The position numbers were made by a program, and so were the translations under genes. A stretch of 36,725 nucleotides of DNA from an uncultured bacterium (lineage in GTDB: Bacteria > Bipolaricaulota > Bipolaricaulia > UBA7950 > UBA9294): assembly GCA_903839615.1 (NCBI GenBank), contig CAIMCX010000021.1, forward strand, positions 1 to 36,725. The letters are read 5' to 3'. Below the pieces are notes generated by a model, which was not told the DNA's origin, did not search any database, and saw only the letters and a program-made list of their open reading frames with translations. This document shows, piece by piece, positions 23,410 to 32,589 of this stretch (positions are counted from its first letter, which is position 1; each line of letters begins with the position of its first letter).

Positions 23410-24666
23410 ATGGGCGAAGAGGCGAGTGTCGGGCAGCTAGCGCGCGAGTTGCTTGAAGAACATGAGGCCGCGTGGTGGGCCGGGCGCTCCGAATTGCCTG
23501 ACCTCGGTCGCACCTACACGCCGCGCGAGCAACAAGCAAGAGGGAAAGAACTTGGCCTGCTCGTCAACCAGCTCCTTGCGGAGATGCGGCATCCACCGGC
23601 CACCGCGAACGATCGGGAGGTTCTCGAGCAGAGAGTGACGCTGTCTGGACGGGCGTTCGCGCGCTCGTCGCTCGGCGTCGACGACGCCCACATGGATCTC
23701 CTGTTGCAGGGCGGGTTCACGCCGTGCGCGCGTGAGTTCGCCGAACGCGCCCGCCGCTTCGATCCTCGGATGCCGTTCGAGGACATTGTCCAGGCAAGCC
23801 GCAACGTGTGGACCATGAACGGACTCCAGATGATGCTCGGACTCCCGCTTCGCGTCACGCCGTCCGTCTTCGGGTACAGCATGCTCTACCCCTACACCGA
23901 CAACCTTCTCGACGATGCCGGTGTCACCGAAGACAAGAAGGTCCTGGCGAGCGAGCGCTTTGGCCGCCGCATCGCTGGAGAGGCGCTCGCCCCGGCCGAC
24001 GACCACGAGAAGAAGCTCTGGGCCCTATTCTCGGAGATCGAATCGGAGCACCGGCGCGACGAATCGCCGCGCGTCTACGAGAGTCTCGAAGGGATCCATC
24101 GCGCGCAGACGCGAAGCGTGTTGCTAATGAGGCCCGATGAGCCTCCCTACGCAGTGGACGTGCTCGGAATCAGCCTCGAGAAGGGCGGCGCGTCCGTCCT
24201 CGCCGATGGCGACCTCGTGGCCGGTAACCTGACGCGGTCACAGGCCGCGCACTTCTTTGGCCTCGGCGCCCTCCTCCAGCTCGCCGACGATCTCCAGGAT
24301 GTCAACAGCGACTCACGGTCGGGAACGCTCACGGTGTTCTCTCAGGCAGCCCAACGCTGGCCGCTTGACCGACTCGTGAGCCGCCTCCTCCACTTCCGCG
24401 CCTACGTGCTCGCGGAGTTCAGCCCGGGAGACGCGCCCGGCGCAGCACGACTCGGGGACTTGATGCGCGGCGCCAGCCTTCAGCTCATCCTCGGAGCCGT
24501 CGGGACTGCGCCCAAGCTCTTCACGCGGCAGTACGTTCGGGAACTGGAGGCCTTCTCGCCGTTCCGCTTCCGCGAGCTCGTACGGCAGCGCGGGAGACTG
24601 GAGCGACAGCGCGTCTCCTTCCTCGGCCTGGCCGCCTCGGCGCTCGAGAACGCCTCGTCGCGCTAG
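23410..24666 (+). CDS. Class I isoprenoid-synthase-fold enzyme
   Basis: 418 residues, mostly helical. Two Asp-rich motifs stand at the spacing expected for trans-prenyl transferases: 'YTDNLLDD' (D164, D168, D169) and 'LADDLQDVNSD' (D293, D294, D297), about 125 residues apart. These would hold the Mg-diphosphate of an allylic substrate. The first motif is not the usual DDxxD, and flanking Arg signatures of FPP/GGPP synthases are missing, so it may be a terpene cyclase-like, head-to-head or unknown class I enzyme. It follows an RND exporter and lipid-carrier gene, which hints at an exported isoprenoid lipid, but it has its own promoter. Its stop shares CTAG with the convergent GGDEF gene. Confidence 0.65.
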   Translation: MGEEASVGQLARELLEEHEAAWWAGRSELPDLGRTYTPREQQARGKELGLLVNQLLAEMRHPPATANDREVLEQRVTLSGRAFARSSLGVDDAHMDLLLQGGFTPCAREFAERARRFDPRMPFEDIVQASRNVWTMNGLQMMLGLPLRVTPSVFGYSMLYPYTDNLLDDAGVTEDKKVLASERFGRRIAGEALAPADDHEKKLWALFSEIESEHRRDESPRVYESLEGIHRAQTRSVLLMRPDEPPYAVDVLGISLEKGGASVLADGDLVAGNLTRSQAAHFFGLGALLQLADDLQDVNSDSRSGTLTVFSQAAQRWPLDRLVSRLLHFRAYVLAEFSPGDAPGAARLGDLMRGASLQLILGAVGTAPKLFTRQYVRELEAFSPFRFRELVRQRGRLERQRVSFLGLAASALENASSR

Positions 24667-26612
24667 CTCTCGGACGGCGGCGCCGACCCGCGCTCGAACC
24701 GTCTCCAGCCGTTGCGGCCCTGCGCCTTGACCGAGTACATCGCCGCATCGGCCTGCTGCAGGAGGTGCGTCGCGGTCTCGCCATCGTCCGGGAAGAGGGC
24801 AATGCCGATGCTGACGGATAAGCCGAGGCTCCCGTCGTCCGGAATCTTGAAGGAGTCGCGCAGAGCCTGTAGGACTTTGTCCGCCGCAATCTCGGCGTCC
24901 CGCGGGCTGTCGATCCCCGGCAGGAGCGCGACGAACTCGTCGCCGCCGAGGCGAGCGATCGTGTCGCTTGCGCGCAGCGCCTCTCTCAGACGCGCTCCCA
25001 CTTCCTGCAGCACGCGGTCGCCGGCCGCGTGGCCGTGCACGTCGTTGACTTCCTTGAACTTGTCAAGGTCAAGATAGAAGACGGCCAGGCGATCGAGGTT
25101 CCTCATCGCGCGGGCGATCTCGAGCCTCAGCACGTCGTCGAGAGCGCTCCGCGTCAGGAGCCCCGTCAACGGATCGTGCGTCGCGAGGAACGACAACTTC
25201 TCTTGGTTGCGCAGGAGCTCCGTCACATCCCGGATGATGCCTTGGTACACACGCCCCTCGTTTCCCGTTGAGGTTTCGAGGATGCTCGTCAGTAGACAGC
25301 GCAGGTGCGCGCCATCCTTCCGCTTGAGCGTGACGGGGTAGCTCGTGACGAACCCATTCTCTCCGATGGCGACCTGGAACGCTTCCCGATCTTCCGGATT
25401 GACGTAGAACTGGCCAGCCGTCATCGTCATGATCTCCGCTTTCGGGTAGCCAAGGAGGTCGACGAGCGCTTGGTTCACGTCGATGAACCGCCCGTCTTCG
25501 GCCGTGATGTAGATCGGATCCCGCGACGACTCGAAGAGGTTGTGATACTGTCGCTCGCTTCGCGCTAGAGCCTCGCGGGACTCCTCGATCGATGCGAGCA
25601 TGCCGTTGATGTTCGTGCCCAGCCGCGCAAGTTCGTCCCTGCCGCCAGCGGGTACCCGCTGCGATGCGTCGTGCTCCCGGGCAATCTGCGCCACATCGCG
25701 AGTCAGGCGGGCGGTCCGCGACAGGACACGCCGGTCGAGGAAATACAGGAACCCCCCACCGAGGACGGCGAGTGTCACGAGCAGCGCCAGCATCAGGTAG
25801 TCGGACGTCGCCATACCCGCCCTGTACGTGTCGCGCGCAATCTCCACGCTGAGGACGGCGACCGGCTTCCCGAGTAGATCCCGCCACACGGCGTATCCCG
25901 CAACGCTGTCCTTGTTGAGCGGTACCACGGCGGACCGGGGACCCGTGGAGTCGCCGCCCACCAAGGTCGCCAACACGCTTGGAGGGTTGCGCGGGTCGTC
26001 TGCCGTGCGAAACAGAAGAGGCATCGCAATCTGGGCCGCCAGGCGATCGACCTCGGCCGCGTCAGCGATTCGCCCGATGGCCAGCATGCCCACGGCCGGA
26101 GGTTCATGGAGGCTCGAGAGAATCGGATGGATGGCAACGAGAACCAAGCTGCCGCCGAGCGCCATGACTCCAGCGCGGCTCGACGTGTCGTCGGTCGACG
26201 TCCACAGTGCGCGAATCGAGGCCACGGCGGTCAGGAAGTCCCCGGCCGGCCGTTCTGTGCCGTAGCTCTTGACGTAGACCGCTCGCCCCGCGGAGTCGAA
26301 GAACACCATGAAGTTCAGCCGCAGATTGACGAAAGCATCGTCCGTGAGGTTCTCGGTCGGGAACGTCGGAAGCGTGCCCTGGACGAACTCGAGCGACTCG
26401 TCCCATGCCGCCCAGTCGTGTGACGTCGACTCGAGATTGGAGAGTTCCGTGGCCACAGCATTGCTCGCGCGGCCGACGTCTGTCTCGACCTCGGCGCGCT
26501 CAATGTCAGAGAACGTGCGGCTCATCCGCGGTGACACGACGGCGAAGAGGAGAGTGACAACGAGGAGGCTCATCCCGACAATCCCCACGACAACTTGCGT
26601 GCGGAGACTCAT
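24663..26612 (-). CDS. CHASE4-HAMP-PAS-GGDEF diguanylate cyclase
   Basis: Membrane sensor that makes c-di-GMP from two GTP. 649 residues from ATG 26612 (SD-like GGAGGGG upstream; the GTG at 26630 lacks one). Order: transmembrane helix ~8-27; periplasmic CHASE4-like domain with 'HDWAAWDESLEF'; second helix ~272-292; HAMP; PAS around 355-475 ('LFESSRDPIYITAEDGRFID'); GGDEF 485-640. The active motif GGDEF is intact at 556-560 and an RASD I-site (547-550) sits exactly five residues before it, so product inhibition is expected. No EAL or HD-GYP partner is in the window. Confidence 0.93.
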   Translation of the reverse strand: MSLRTQVVVGIVGMSLLVVTLLFAVVSPRMSRTFSDIERAEVETDVGRASNAVATELSNLESTSHDWAAWDESLEFVQGTLPTFPTENLTDDAFVNLRLNFMVFFDSAGRAVYVKSYGTERPAGDFLTAVASIRALWTSTDDTSSRAGVMALGGSLVLVAIHPILSSLHEPPAVGMLAIGRIADAAEVDRLAAQIAMPLLFRTADDPRNPPSVLATLVGGDSTGPRSAVVPLNKDSVAGYAVWRDLLGKPVAVLSVEIARDTYRAGMATSDYLMLALLVTLAVLGGGFLYFLDRRVLSRTARLTRDVAQIAREHDASQRVPAGGRDELARLGTNINGMLASIEESREALARSERQYHNLFESSRDPIYITAEDGRFIDVNQALVDLLGYPKAEIMTMTAGQFYVNPEDREAFQVAIGENGFVTSYPVTLKRKDGAHLRCLLTSILETSTGNEGRVYQGIIRDVTELLRNQEKLSFLATHDPLTGLLTRSALDDVLRLEIARAMRNLDRLAVFYLDLDKFKEVNDVHGHAAGDRVLQEVGARLREALRASDTIARLGGDEFVALLPGIDSPRDAEIAADKVLQALRDSFKIPDDGSLGLSVSIGIALFPDDGETATHLLQQADAAMYSVKAQGRNGWRRFERGSAPPSES

Positions 26613-26687
26613 CCCGAGGCCCCCCTCCACGTCGTCAGCGCGCTCGAACGCGTTCTTTCGTTCACGTCCTGATTATTCCTCGCCGCG

Positions 26688-26717
26688 AGGGTAGGCGGAC
26701 AGACGCGCTTGTGTCAA
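26688..26717 (-). promoter_or_regulatory. Possible promoter of the GGDEF gene
   Basis: Minus strand: perfect TTGACA (26717-26712), 18-nt spacer, TACCCT (26693-26688), a weak -10. The -35 lies in a CGCTTG-TGT-CAAGCG inverted repeat (26706-26720), and a 10-bp palindrome GAACGCGTTC (26646-26655) lies in the leader; either could be an operator. A short stem (GGCCT/AGGCC, 26771-26788) downstream of guaA may be its terminator. Confidence 0.3.
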
Positions 26718-26800
26718 GCGAAGACCAGGTATGGACTGTGGACGCGATGCCGACTGGGGATGCACATCGAGGCCTTGCGCTGCAGGCCACCATCTCAGAG

Positions 26801-28324
26801 CTACTCCCACTCGATCGTCGCCGGCGGTTTGCTCGTGATGTCGTAGACCACCCGGCCGACCTCGGGAATCTCACGCGTGATCCGCTGCGCGGCTTCGTCG
26901 AGCACGTCGTGCGGCAGCCGAGCCCAGTCCGCCGTCATCGCGTCGACACTGGTCACCGCGCGCAGGGCGACGACGTGACCGTAGCGACGCTCATCGCCGG
27001 CGACGCCCACGCTGCGAATCGGGGTCAGCACGGCAAGGGCCTGCCACGCATCGCCGTAGACGCCTCGCTTTCGCAGCGTCTCGATGAAGATCGCGTCCGC
27101 CCTCCGCACGATGTCCAAACGTTCCTGGGTGATCTCGCCAAGAATGCGCACCGCGAGGCCCGGCCCCGGGAACGGATGACGCAGGCGAATCTCATCGGGC
27201 AGTCCGAGAAGCCGTGCCACATCGCGTACCTCGTCCTTGAACAGGGTTCGGAATGGCTCGAGCAGCTCAAATCCAAGCTCCGCCGGAAGCCCCCCCACGT
27301 TGTGGTGGCTCTTGATGTTCGCTGTCCCCTCGCCGCCGGCTGACTCGATCACGTCGGGATACAGCGTCCCTTGAGCCAGGAAGCGAAACGGGCCGCGCGC
27401 TCGAGCGACCTCGCGGAATGCAGCTACGAACTCGCGTCCGATGATCCGACGCTTCTCCTCGGGATCCACAACTCCGCGCAGCGCGTGGAGAAACTGAGCC
27501 GACGCGTCGACGATCTCGAGACGGACTCCCAGAGGATGGAGCGCTCTTTCGACTTCGGTCCGCTCGCCCTCGCGAAGGAGTCCGTGGTCGACAAGCACCG
27601 CAACGTGATCGGCTTTGGCGCGAGCCAGCAGGAGAGCCAGCGCCGACGAATCGACGCCGCCGGACACTCCCACCAGGACACGATCACTTCCTACCCTCTC
27701 ACGGACATAGGCGAGAGCGCGGTCGAGCGACGCCTCGGGAGTCCAGTCTCGTCGCACATCCGAGTCTGCGAGGAAGTTGTCGAGCAACTTGACCCCGGAC
27801 GGAGTGTGAACAACCTCGGGATGGAACTGTACGCCGTGCATTCGGCCGTCGGGCGCGCCCACGGCGGCGTTCGGATTTGTCGCTGTCGCTGCGAGGCTCG
27901 CCCAGCCTTCCGGGAGGGCTGTCACCGCGGTCGAATGGCTCATCCACACAGACGCCCCCGACACGATGCCTCGGAAGAGCGAGCCTTCAACGCGCTCGAG
28001 CCGATCCGCTCCGTACGATCTCGTCCCCACATCACGGACTTCGCCGCCGGCGTGCTGAACGAGGAGCTGCATCCCATAGCAGATCCCGAGCAGCGGGATC
28101 CCCGCTCCGTACAGGCGCGGGTCAGGCATGGGGGCGCTAGGCTCGAACACCGTCCGCGGACCTCCGGAGAGAATCACCGCCTGCGGCGACTCGCCGAGAA
28201 TCCGCTCGAGCGTCGCCGTGCCGGGCAAGATGACCGAGTAGGCGCGGAGCTCCCGCACGCGGCGCGCGATAAGCTTCGTGTACTGCGAGCCGAAGTCGAG
28301 GATGACAACGCTCACGCCGCTCAT
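26801..28324 (-). CDS. guaA: GMP synthase (glutamine-hydrolysing)
   Basis: Converts XMP to GMP using ATP and glutamine. 507 residues, normal length. The amidotransferase domain has C82 in 'GICYGMQ' and H168/E170 in 'QFHPEVV'; the ATP-pyrophosphatase domain has the P-loop 'SGGVDSS' at 221-227; the C-terminal dimerisation domain ends '[11 protein letters not shown]', the standard finish. ATG 28324 lies 6 nt after the stop of the aldo/keto reductase gene, with only a weak SD inside that stop region, so translation may depend on re-initiation. Confidence 0.97.
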   Translation of the reverse strand: MSGVSVVILDFGSQYTKLIARRVRELRAYSVILPGTATLERILGESPQAVILSGGPRTVFEPSAPMPDPRLYGAGIPLLGICYGMQLLVQHAGGEVRDVGTRSYGADRLERVEGSLFRGIVSGASVWMSHSTAVTALPEGWASLAATATNPNAAVGAPDGRMHGVQFHPEVVHTPSGVKLLDNFLADSDVRRDWTPEASLDRALAYVRERVGSDRVLVGVSGGVDSSALALLLARAKADHVAVLVDHGLLREGERTEVERALHPLGVRLEIVDASAQFLHALRGVVDPEEKRRIIGREFVAAFREVARARGPFRFLAQGTLYPDVIESAGGEGTANIKSHHNVGGLPAELGFELLEPFRTLFKDEVRDVARLLGLPDEIRLRHPFPGPGLAVRILGEITQERLDIVRRADAIFIETLRKRGVYGDAWQALAVLTPIRSVGVAGDERRYGHVVALRAVTSVDAMTADWARLPHDVLDEAAQRITREIPEVGRVVYDITSKPPATIEWE

Positions 28325-28330
28325 CCAAAC

Positions 28331-29338
28331 CTACTTGTACTTCTCGGCACTTCCACCGTATGCAACGCCCCGTTGCTCCTCGCTGCGGTCTGTCGCCGGC
28401 GGCGGGGTCGGAGTGAGCGAGGAGATGCGTGCGTACAGTTCATCCGTCATGGCGAACTCCGCTGCAGCGAGCGACGGCTCGAGCTGCTCCACGCTTCGGG
28501 CCCCGAGAATCGGCGCCGTCACGGCCGGATTCGCCTTGACCCACGCCACGGCGAGAGTTGCCGGATGGACGCCGACCTCGCGAGCGACCCCATGAAACGC
28601 ATCCGCCGCGCCGTAGTAGGCACTCTCTGCGTAGCGCGCGGCATACATGCGGTTCTCGATGAGACGCCCCCGCTCCGGGCGGCGTTGCGCGCCGTACTTG
28701 CCCGAAAGGAGTCCCCCACCAAGCGGGCTGTACGTCACGATGCCGAGGCCGAGAGCGCGTGCCATCGGGAGAATCTCCGTCTCGGCCTGACGTTTCACAA
28801 GGCTGTACATCGGCTGCACGCAGGCGAACGCTGCAAGCGCTTCGTGTCGGGAGGCTCCGAGAGCCGTCGCGATCTGCCACGCCGCCCAGTTGCTGACCCC
28901 GAGGTGGAGCACCTTCCCCTGACGCACCACGAAATCCAGGGCCCGGAGGGTCTCCTCGATCGGCGTCGCCGGATCCCACGTGTGGACGAAGAGGATCTCG
29001 ACACGATCGGTTCCGAGTCGGCGCAAGCTGGCTTCCACCGACTGAACGATGTGTCGCCGCGACAACCCCCGATCGTTCGGTCCTTCCCCGGTAGGGAAGC
29101 CGACCTTGGTCGTGAGCACAAGGCGGTCGCGCTCTCCCATCGCAAGGCGTCCGAGGATCTCCTCGGCGCGCCCGGCCGAATACACGTTCGCGCAGTCGAA
29201 GAAGTCGACTCCCGCTTCTCGCGCGCGTCGGTAAAGCGCAGCCGACGTCGCGTCGTCGGCCATGTCGCCGAACGACATCGTCCCGAAACAGAGCTCCGAA
29301 ACGCGAAGTCCGGTTCTGCCCAGCAGTCGGTGCTCCAT
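28331..29338 (-). CDS. Aldo/keto reductase
   Basis: NAD(P)H-dependent (beta/alpha)8-barrel oxidoreductase, 335 residues. The catalytic tetrad is visible: D48 and Y53 in 'FFDCANVYSAG', K78 in 'VLTTKVGF' and H119 in 'LFVHTWD'. 'YSPLGGGLLSGKYG' and 'PILGARSVEQLEPSL' are the cofactor-binding loops of the bacterial AKR11/12-like group. ATG with strong GGGAGGAGGG upstream. It lies directly before guaA on the same strand and probably shares its transcript; no functional link is known. The natural carbonyl substrate cannot be told. Confidence 0.92.
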   Translation of the reverse strand: MEHRLLGRTGLRVSELCFGTMSFGDMADDATSAALYRRAREAGVDFFDCANVYSAGRAEEILGRLAMGERDRLVLTTKVGFPTGEGPNDRGLSRRHIVQSVEASLRRLGTDRVEILFVHTWDPATPIEETLRALDFVVRQGKVLHLGVSNWAAWQIATALGASRHEALAAFACVQPMYSLVKRQAETEILPMARALGLGIVTYSPLGGGLLSGKYGAQRRPERGRLIENRMYAARYAESAYYGAADAFHGVAREVGVHPATLAVAWVKANPAVTAPILGARSVEQLEPSLAAAEFAMTDELYARISSLTPTPPPATDRSEEQRGVAYGGSAEKYK

Positions 29339-29403
29339 GGTCGCCCTCCTCCCTGCGCGAGGATCATAGCTCTAGCCGAGAACAACCGCTAGGAACGAAG
29401 CGA

Positions 29404-29432
29404 TTGAACGGGGCGGCCGGAGTCGGTAGTGT
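29404..29432 (+). promoter_or_regulatory. Promoter of the glycosyltransferase gene
   Basis: TTGAAC (29404-29409), 17-nt spacer, TAGTGT (29427-29432), 33 nt before the GTG start. Confidence 0.45.
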
Positions 29433-29465
29433 GTGGCCGCACGGCCAGCGCCGTCAGGAGGAAGG

Positions 29466-30503
29466 GTGCGCATCGTCTACGGAGTCCAGAGCACCGGCAA
29501 GGGCCACCTGTCACGCCTCCTCGGTCTCCTGCCGCTCTTCCGTCGCGACGGACACGAGCTCCTCATCCTCGTCACGGGGCGGTGGGATCCTCCGCCCTAT
29601 TTCCTCGACGCGATCTCAGGGACGCCGTACCGCCGTTTCCCCGGACTTCCGATGGTTCCGGACGGAATGGGCGGCATCTCTAAACGCGGTACGGTGAGAG
29701 AGTTCGCGACGCGCTGGCCGGGCCTCTTTCGCAGCTTCCAGAAGGCCCATCGCCTGATCAGCGACTTCGATCCGGACCTCATCGTCAGCGACTTCGACCC
29801 CCTCACAGGATCGCCCTTCGTCGCTCCCGGAGTGTTCAAGGTCGGCATCGGCAACTACTTCACGCCGGCTCGGTCCGACGTCGAGCATCCCGACGGATTC
29901 CGGCGCGATCGCTTCAACGTCCGCGTCGTGGATAAGCTCGTGACCAGCGGGCTCGACGTCCGCTTCGGGTGCCACTTCTACCCTCTCGACGATCGGTGCC
30001 TCCCGCCGATCCTGCGCCCAGAGATCCTGACCATGCGGACAGAAGACCGCGGCCACCTCCTCGTCTACCATGCATTCCCGGGGCTCCTCGCCCCCGTCGC
30101 CGCGTACGCCGAGCGCCACCCGTCGACGTCGGTCATCGTCTACGGTCCCCGCTCTCGCCCGCGCGGCCTGCCCGACAACATGCATGTGGAGTTCGACTCC
30201 AATCGCTTCCTCAGCGATCTCGCCGGGTGCGATGCATTCATCGGGACTGCCGGGTTTCAATCGATTGCCGAAGGCTTCTACCTCGGGAAGAAGCTCGTCG
30301 TGCAGCCGATCGACGGCCACTACGAGCAGAAGTGGAACGCCTTCGAACTCGAGAAGCGAGGGATGGGGCGCTGGTGCCGAAACGGCCTCGAGGAAGCCCT
30401 CGATCAGACCTTCAACGCGGAGCTGCACGCCGAACTCGTCCCGTGGTACCGCACCGGCGCCGAGCGTCACTACGAGCAGATCCTGCTCAGCGGCGAGCGC
30501 TAG
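29466..30503 (+). CDS. GT-B glycosyltransferase (MurG/GT28-like, COG1819-type)
   Basis: 345 residues from GTG 29466, with AGGAGG at 29456-29461. The N-terminus 'VRIVYGVQSTGKGHLSR' is the 'YGVQGTGxGHxxR' start of MurG-related GT-B enzymes. The C-terminal lobe has 'CDAFIGTAGFQSIAEGFYLG' followed by 'KKLVVQPIDGHYEQKWNA', the sugar-nucleotide binding region (the G-x-Q-S-x-x-E loop and the H-x-E-Q motif). It resembles uncharacterised bacterial glycosyltransferases for glycolipids or surface glycans. Donor and acceptor are unknown. Its stop shares CTAG with the convergent amidohydrolase. Confidence 0.82.
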   Translation: MRIVYGVQSTGKGHLSRLLGLLPLFRRDGHELLILVTGRWDPPPYFLDAISGTPYRRFPGLPMVPDGMGGISKRGTVREFATRWPGLFRSFQKAHRLISDFDPDLIVSDFDPLTGSPFVAPGVFKVGIGNYFTPARSDVEHPDGFRRDRFNVRVVDKLVTSGLDVRFGCHFYPLDDRCLPPILRPEILTMRTEDRGHLLVYHAFPGLLAPVAAYAERHPSTSVIVYGPRSRPRGLPDNMHVEFDSNRFLSDLAGCDAFIGTAGFQSIAEGFYLGKKLVVQPIDGHYEQKWNAFELEKRGMGRWCRNGLEEALDQTFNAELHAELVPWYRTGAERHYEQILLSGER

Positions 30504-31702
30504 TCTGCCGAGTCGCCGTCGTACACGGTTCGACCCTCGATCAGGACCCGCTCGACGCGGCAGTGCGCAACGTCAAACGGATGGGCCGACAGAACCGCAA
30601 GATCGGCGTCCTTGCCTTGGGCGAGAGACCCCACACGGTCGTCGACCCCGAGGATTTCCGCCGGGGTGAGCGTGATCGCGCGCAGCGCGTCGCGCTCGTC
30701 CATGCCCTCGCTGACCGCGATTGCCGCGTTCAGCGCGAGGTAGCGAGTCGCGGACCCCTCGTCCGTCTGGATCGCCACCTTCACGCCTGCCCGGGAGAGG
30801 AGTCCGGCATTCCGCGGCGTGAGCCCACGCAGCTCGAGCTTCATCCGCGAGAAGAGGACCGGGCCGGCGACGCAAGGGATCCCCTTCTCGGCGATGAGGT
30901 CCGCGATCTTGTACCCCTCCGTCGCGTGGATGAGCACGAGATCGAGACCGAATTCCTCGGCGATTCGGATGGCCGTGACGATGTCGTCGGCGCGATGCGC
31001 GTGAATGTGGGTAGGGATTTCGCGTCGCAACGCGCTCGCAAGTACCTCGAGGCGGAGGTCCCGCTCAAATGGTTCCGGCCTCGCTTCGCCTCTCTTCCCG
31101 CGAGAGAATGCGGCCTCCTTCTCGGCGTGTCTCGCCGCCCGCTCGGCGTAGCCCTGGGCCTTGGTCAGGGCTTCTCGAAGGACGGCCGCGTTGCCCATCC
31201 GGGTGGAAGGCGCCCTCTTCTGATCGCCATAGACGCGCTTCGGGTTCTCGCCGAGCGCCATCTTGAGCGCCGCGGGGGCACGCATCAGCATCTCCTCAAC
31301 CGTGCGGCCGGCCGTCTTCACGATCGCCGTCTGCCCTCCGACGACGTTCGCACTCCCGGGACTGGTGTTAATCGTTGTGATCCCGGCGCGCCGCAGATCG
31401 GCGAACGCCAGGTCCTCGGGGTGAACCGCATCCAGCGCGCGGAGATGGGGCGTTACGGGATCCGTCATTTCATTCCCGTCGTAGAAGCGAGCATCGACTC
31501 CGTCTGCAAACAGCGCGACGTGGCAGTGCGCCTCCACAAGACCCGGGATGACGAATTTCCCCGAGGCGTCGAGCACTTCCGCCCGCTTGGACACCCGAGG
31601 AACTCTCCCAATCGCGGCGATTCTTCCCCGGTCGATGGTCACGTCCGTCTGTTCGAATCGGATGTCCGGCGTGAGTACCCTTCCGCCTTGGATGAGCAGC
31701 AC
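30500..31702 (-). CDS. Metal-dependent amidohydrolase
   Basis: 400 residues from GTG 31702, with AGGAGG 4-5 nt upstream; the frame is open to 31915 but without family sequence. Composite beta-domain ('GGRVLTPD', C-terminal 'VERVLIEGRTVYDGD') flanks a TIM barrel carrying the metal ligands: H59/H61 in 'VEAHCHV', H232/H234/H236 in 'THIHAHR', H259 in 'LIHATEG' and the catalytic D314 in 'IQTDEG'. The 'NTSPGSANVVGGQTAIVKT' stretch is typical of the imidazolonepropionase-like/prolidase-like amidohydrolases. No signal peptide is seen from this start. Substrate unknown. It is divergent from the ABC transporter genes. Confidence 0.9.
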   Translation of the reverse strand: MLLIQGGRVLTPDIRFEQTDVTIDRGRIAAIGRVPRVSKRAEVLDASGKFVIPGLVEAHCHVALFADGVDARFYDGNEMTDPVTPHLRALDAVHPEDLAFADLRRAGITTINTSPGSANVVGGQTAIVKTAGRTVEEMLMRAPAALKMALGENPKRVYGDQKRAPSTRMGNAAVLREALTKAQGYAERAARHAEKEAAFSRGKRGEARPEPFERDLRLEVLASALRREIPTHIHAHRADDIVTAIRIAEEFGLDLVLIHATEGYKIADLIAEKGIPCVAGPVLFSRMKLELRGLTPRNAGLLSRAGVKVAIQTDEGSATRYLALNAAIAVSEGMDERDALRAITLTPAEILGVDDRVGSLAQGKDADLAVLSAHPFDVAHCRVERVLIEGRTVYDGDSAD

Positions 31703-31790
31703 CTTGCCTCCTTCGCCGCGCTGGCCGTATCCGTGGAGTGAGGGAAGTGTACGCAACGAGATCAGGAAGTGCACATCCCCCATTGGCGCC

Positions 31791-31819
31791 TTGCCAGATG
31801 CAGAATCGGACGATAGAGT
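31791..31819 (+). promoter_or_regulatory. Promoter of the ABC-LolA-like operon
   Basis: TTGCCA (31791-31796), 17-nt spacer, TAGAGT (31814-31819), 30 nt before the ATPase ATG. Confidence 0.5.
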
Positions 31820-31848
31820 GGTCCAGGGAGAACCAAGGGAAGGGATCG

Positions 31849-32589
31849 ATGGGAAGCGATAGCCGGTTTTGTCACGTGCGCGGGAGGCCGTTCCTCGAGG
31901 CGAGGGACGTGACAAAGACCTATCAGGTCGGGGCGGAAACAGTCTACGCGCTCCGCGACGTGCAATTCGCCGCCCTGCAGGGGGATTTCGTCGTGATCAA
32001 CGGTCCCTCCGGCAGCGGGAAGACGACGTTCCTCAACCTCATGTCCGTGATCGACCGCCCGACGTCGGGCGATGTGTTCATCGAAGGGCAGTCGACCAGC
32101 GCGAAGTCCGAAGGCCAGCTTGCGCTCTTGCGGAAGACGAAGATCGGGCTCGTGTTCCAGTCGTTCAACCTCATCCCCGTCTTGAGTGCAGCGGAGAACG
32201 TCGAGTACCCGCTCCTTCTTCAAAAGAGGCCGCCGGCCGAGCGCCGGACGCGCGTTGCGGCGATGCTCTCCGAAGTGGGTCTCGACGCGCTTGCGCGCCG
32301 CCGGCCGAACGAGCTATCCGGCGGCCAGCGCCAGCGGGTGGCCATCGCGCGCGCCCTCATCACTGGACCGATGATCGTCCTTGCCGATGAGCCGACGGCG
32401 AACCTCGACTCCAAGACCGGCGAAGCGGTCATGGATCTGATGCGCCGATTGAACGAGGAACATTGCGTCACGTTCATCGTTGTGACGCACGATCCCGCGG
32501 TGTCTCGCTACGCCCAGCGTCGCGTTCGCATTCACGATGGACAGCTGATCGAGGAGGATGTAGGTGGGCTGGCGTCTCCCGCTTCGTAG
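31849..32589 (+). CDS. ABC transporter ATP-binding protein (LolD/MacB type)
   Basis: 246-residue ATPase. Walker A 'GPSGSGKTT' at 52-60, Q-loop Q104, signature 'LSGGQ' at 156-160, Walker B 'IVLADEP' at 176-182 and switch 'VVTHD'. The sequence between ('LGLVFQSFNLIPVLSAAENV'-like region) places it with the LolD/MacB/FtsE group, which energises FtsX-fold permeases working mechanically on the periplasmic side. ATG 31849 is 7-10 nt after a GGGAAGGG purine tract. It overlaps the first permease gene by 26 nt, so the pair is cotranslated. Confidence 0.95.
   Translation: MGSDSRFCHVRGRPFLEARDVTKTYQVGAETVYALRDVQFAALQGDFVVINGPSGSGKTTFLNLMSVIDRPTSGDVFIEGQSTSAKSEGQLALLRKTKIGLVFQSFNLIPVLSAAENVEYPLLLQKRPPAERRTRVAAMLSEVGLDALARRRPNELSGGQRQRVAIARALITGPMIVLADEPTANLDSKTGEAVMDLMRRLNEEHCVTFIVVTHDPAVSRYAQRRVRIHDGQLIEEDVGGLASPAS

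Noticed and set aside
27371-29392. A 673-codon open frame on the plus strand opposite guaA and the aldo/keto reductase gene
   Set aside because: It is the antisense of two clear genes in a GC-rich genome, has no recognisable domain and no ribosome site; a by-product of codon bias.
31640-31660. TTCGAATC resembling a tRNA T-loop
   Set aside because: No acceptor, D or anticodon stems around it, and it lies inside the amidohydrolase gene.
29969-31741. A 590-codon open frame on the plus strand through the glycosyltransferase and opposite the amidohydrolase
   Set aside because: Arg/Pro-rich shadow translation of two well-supported genes.
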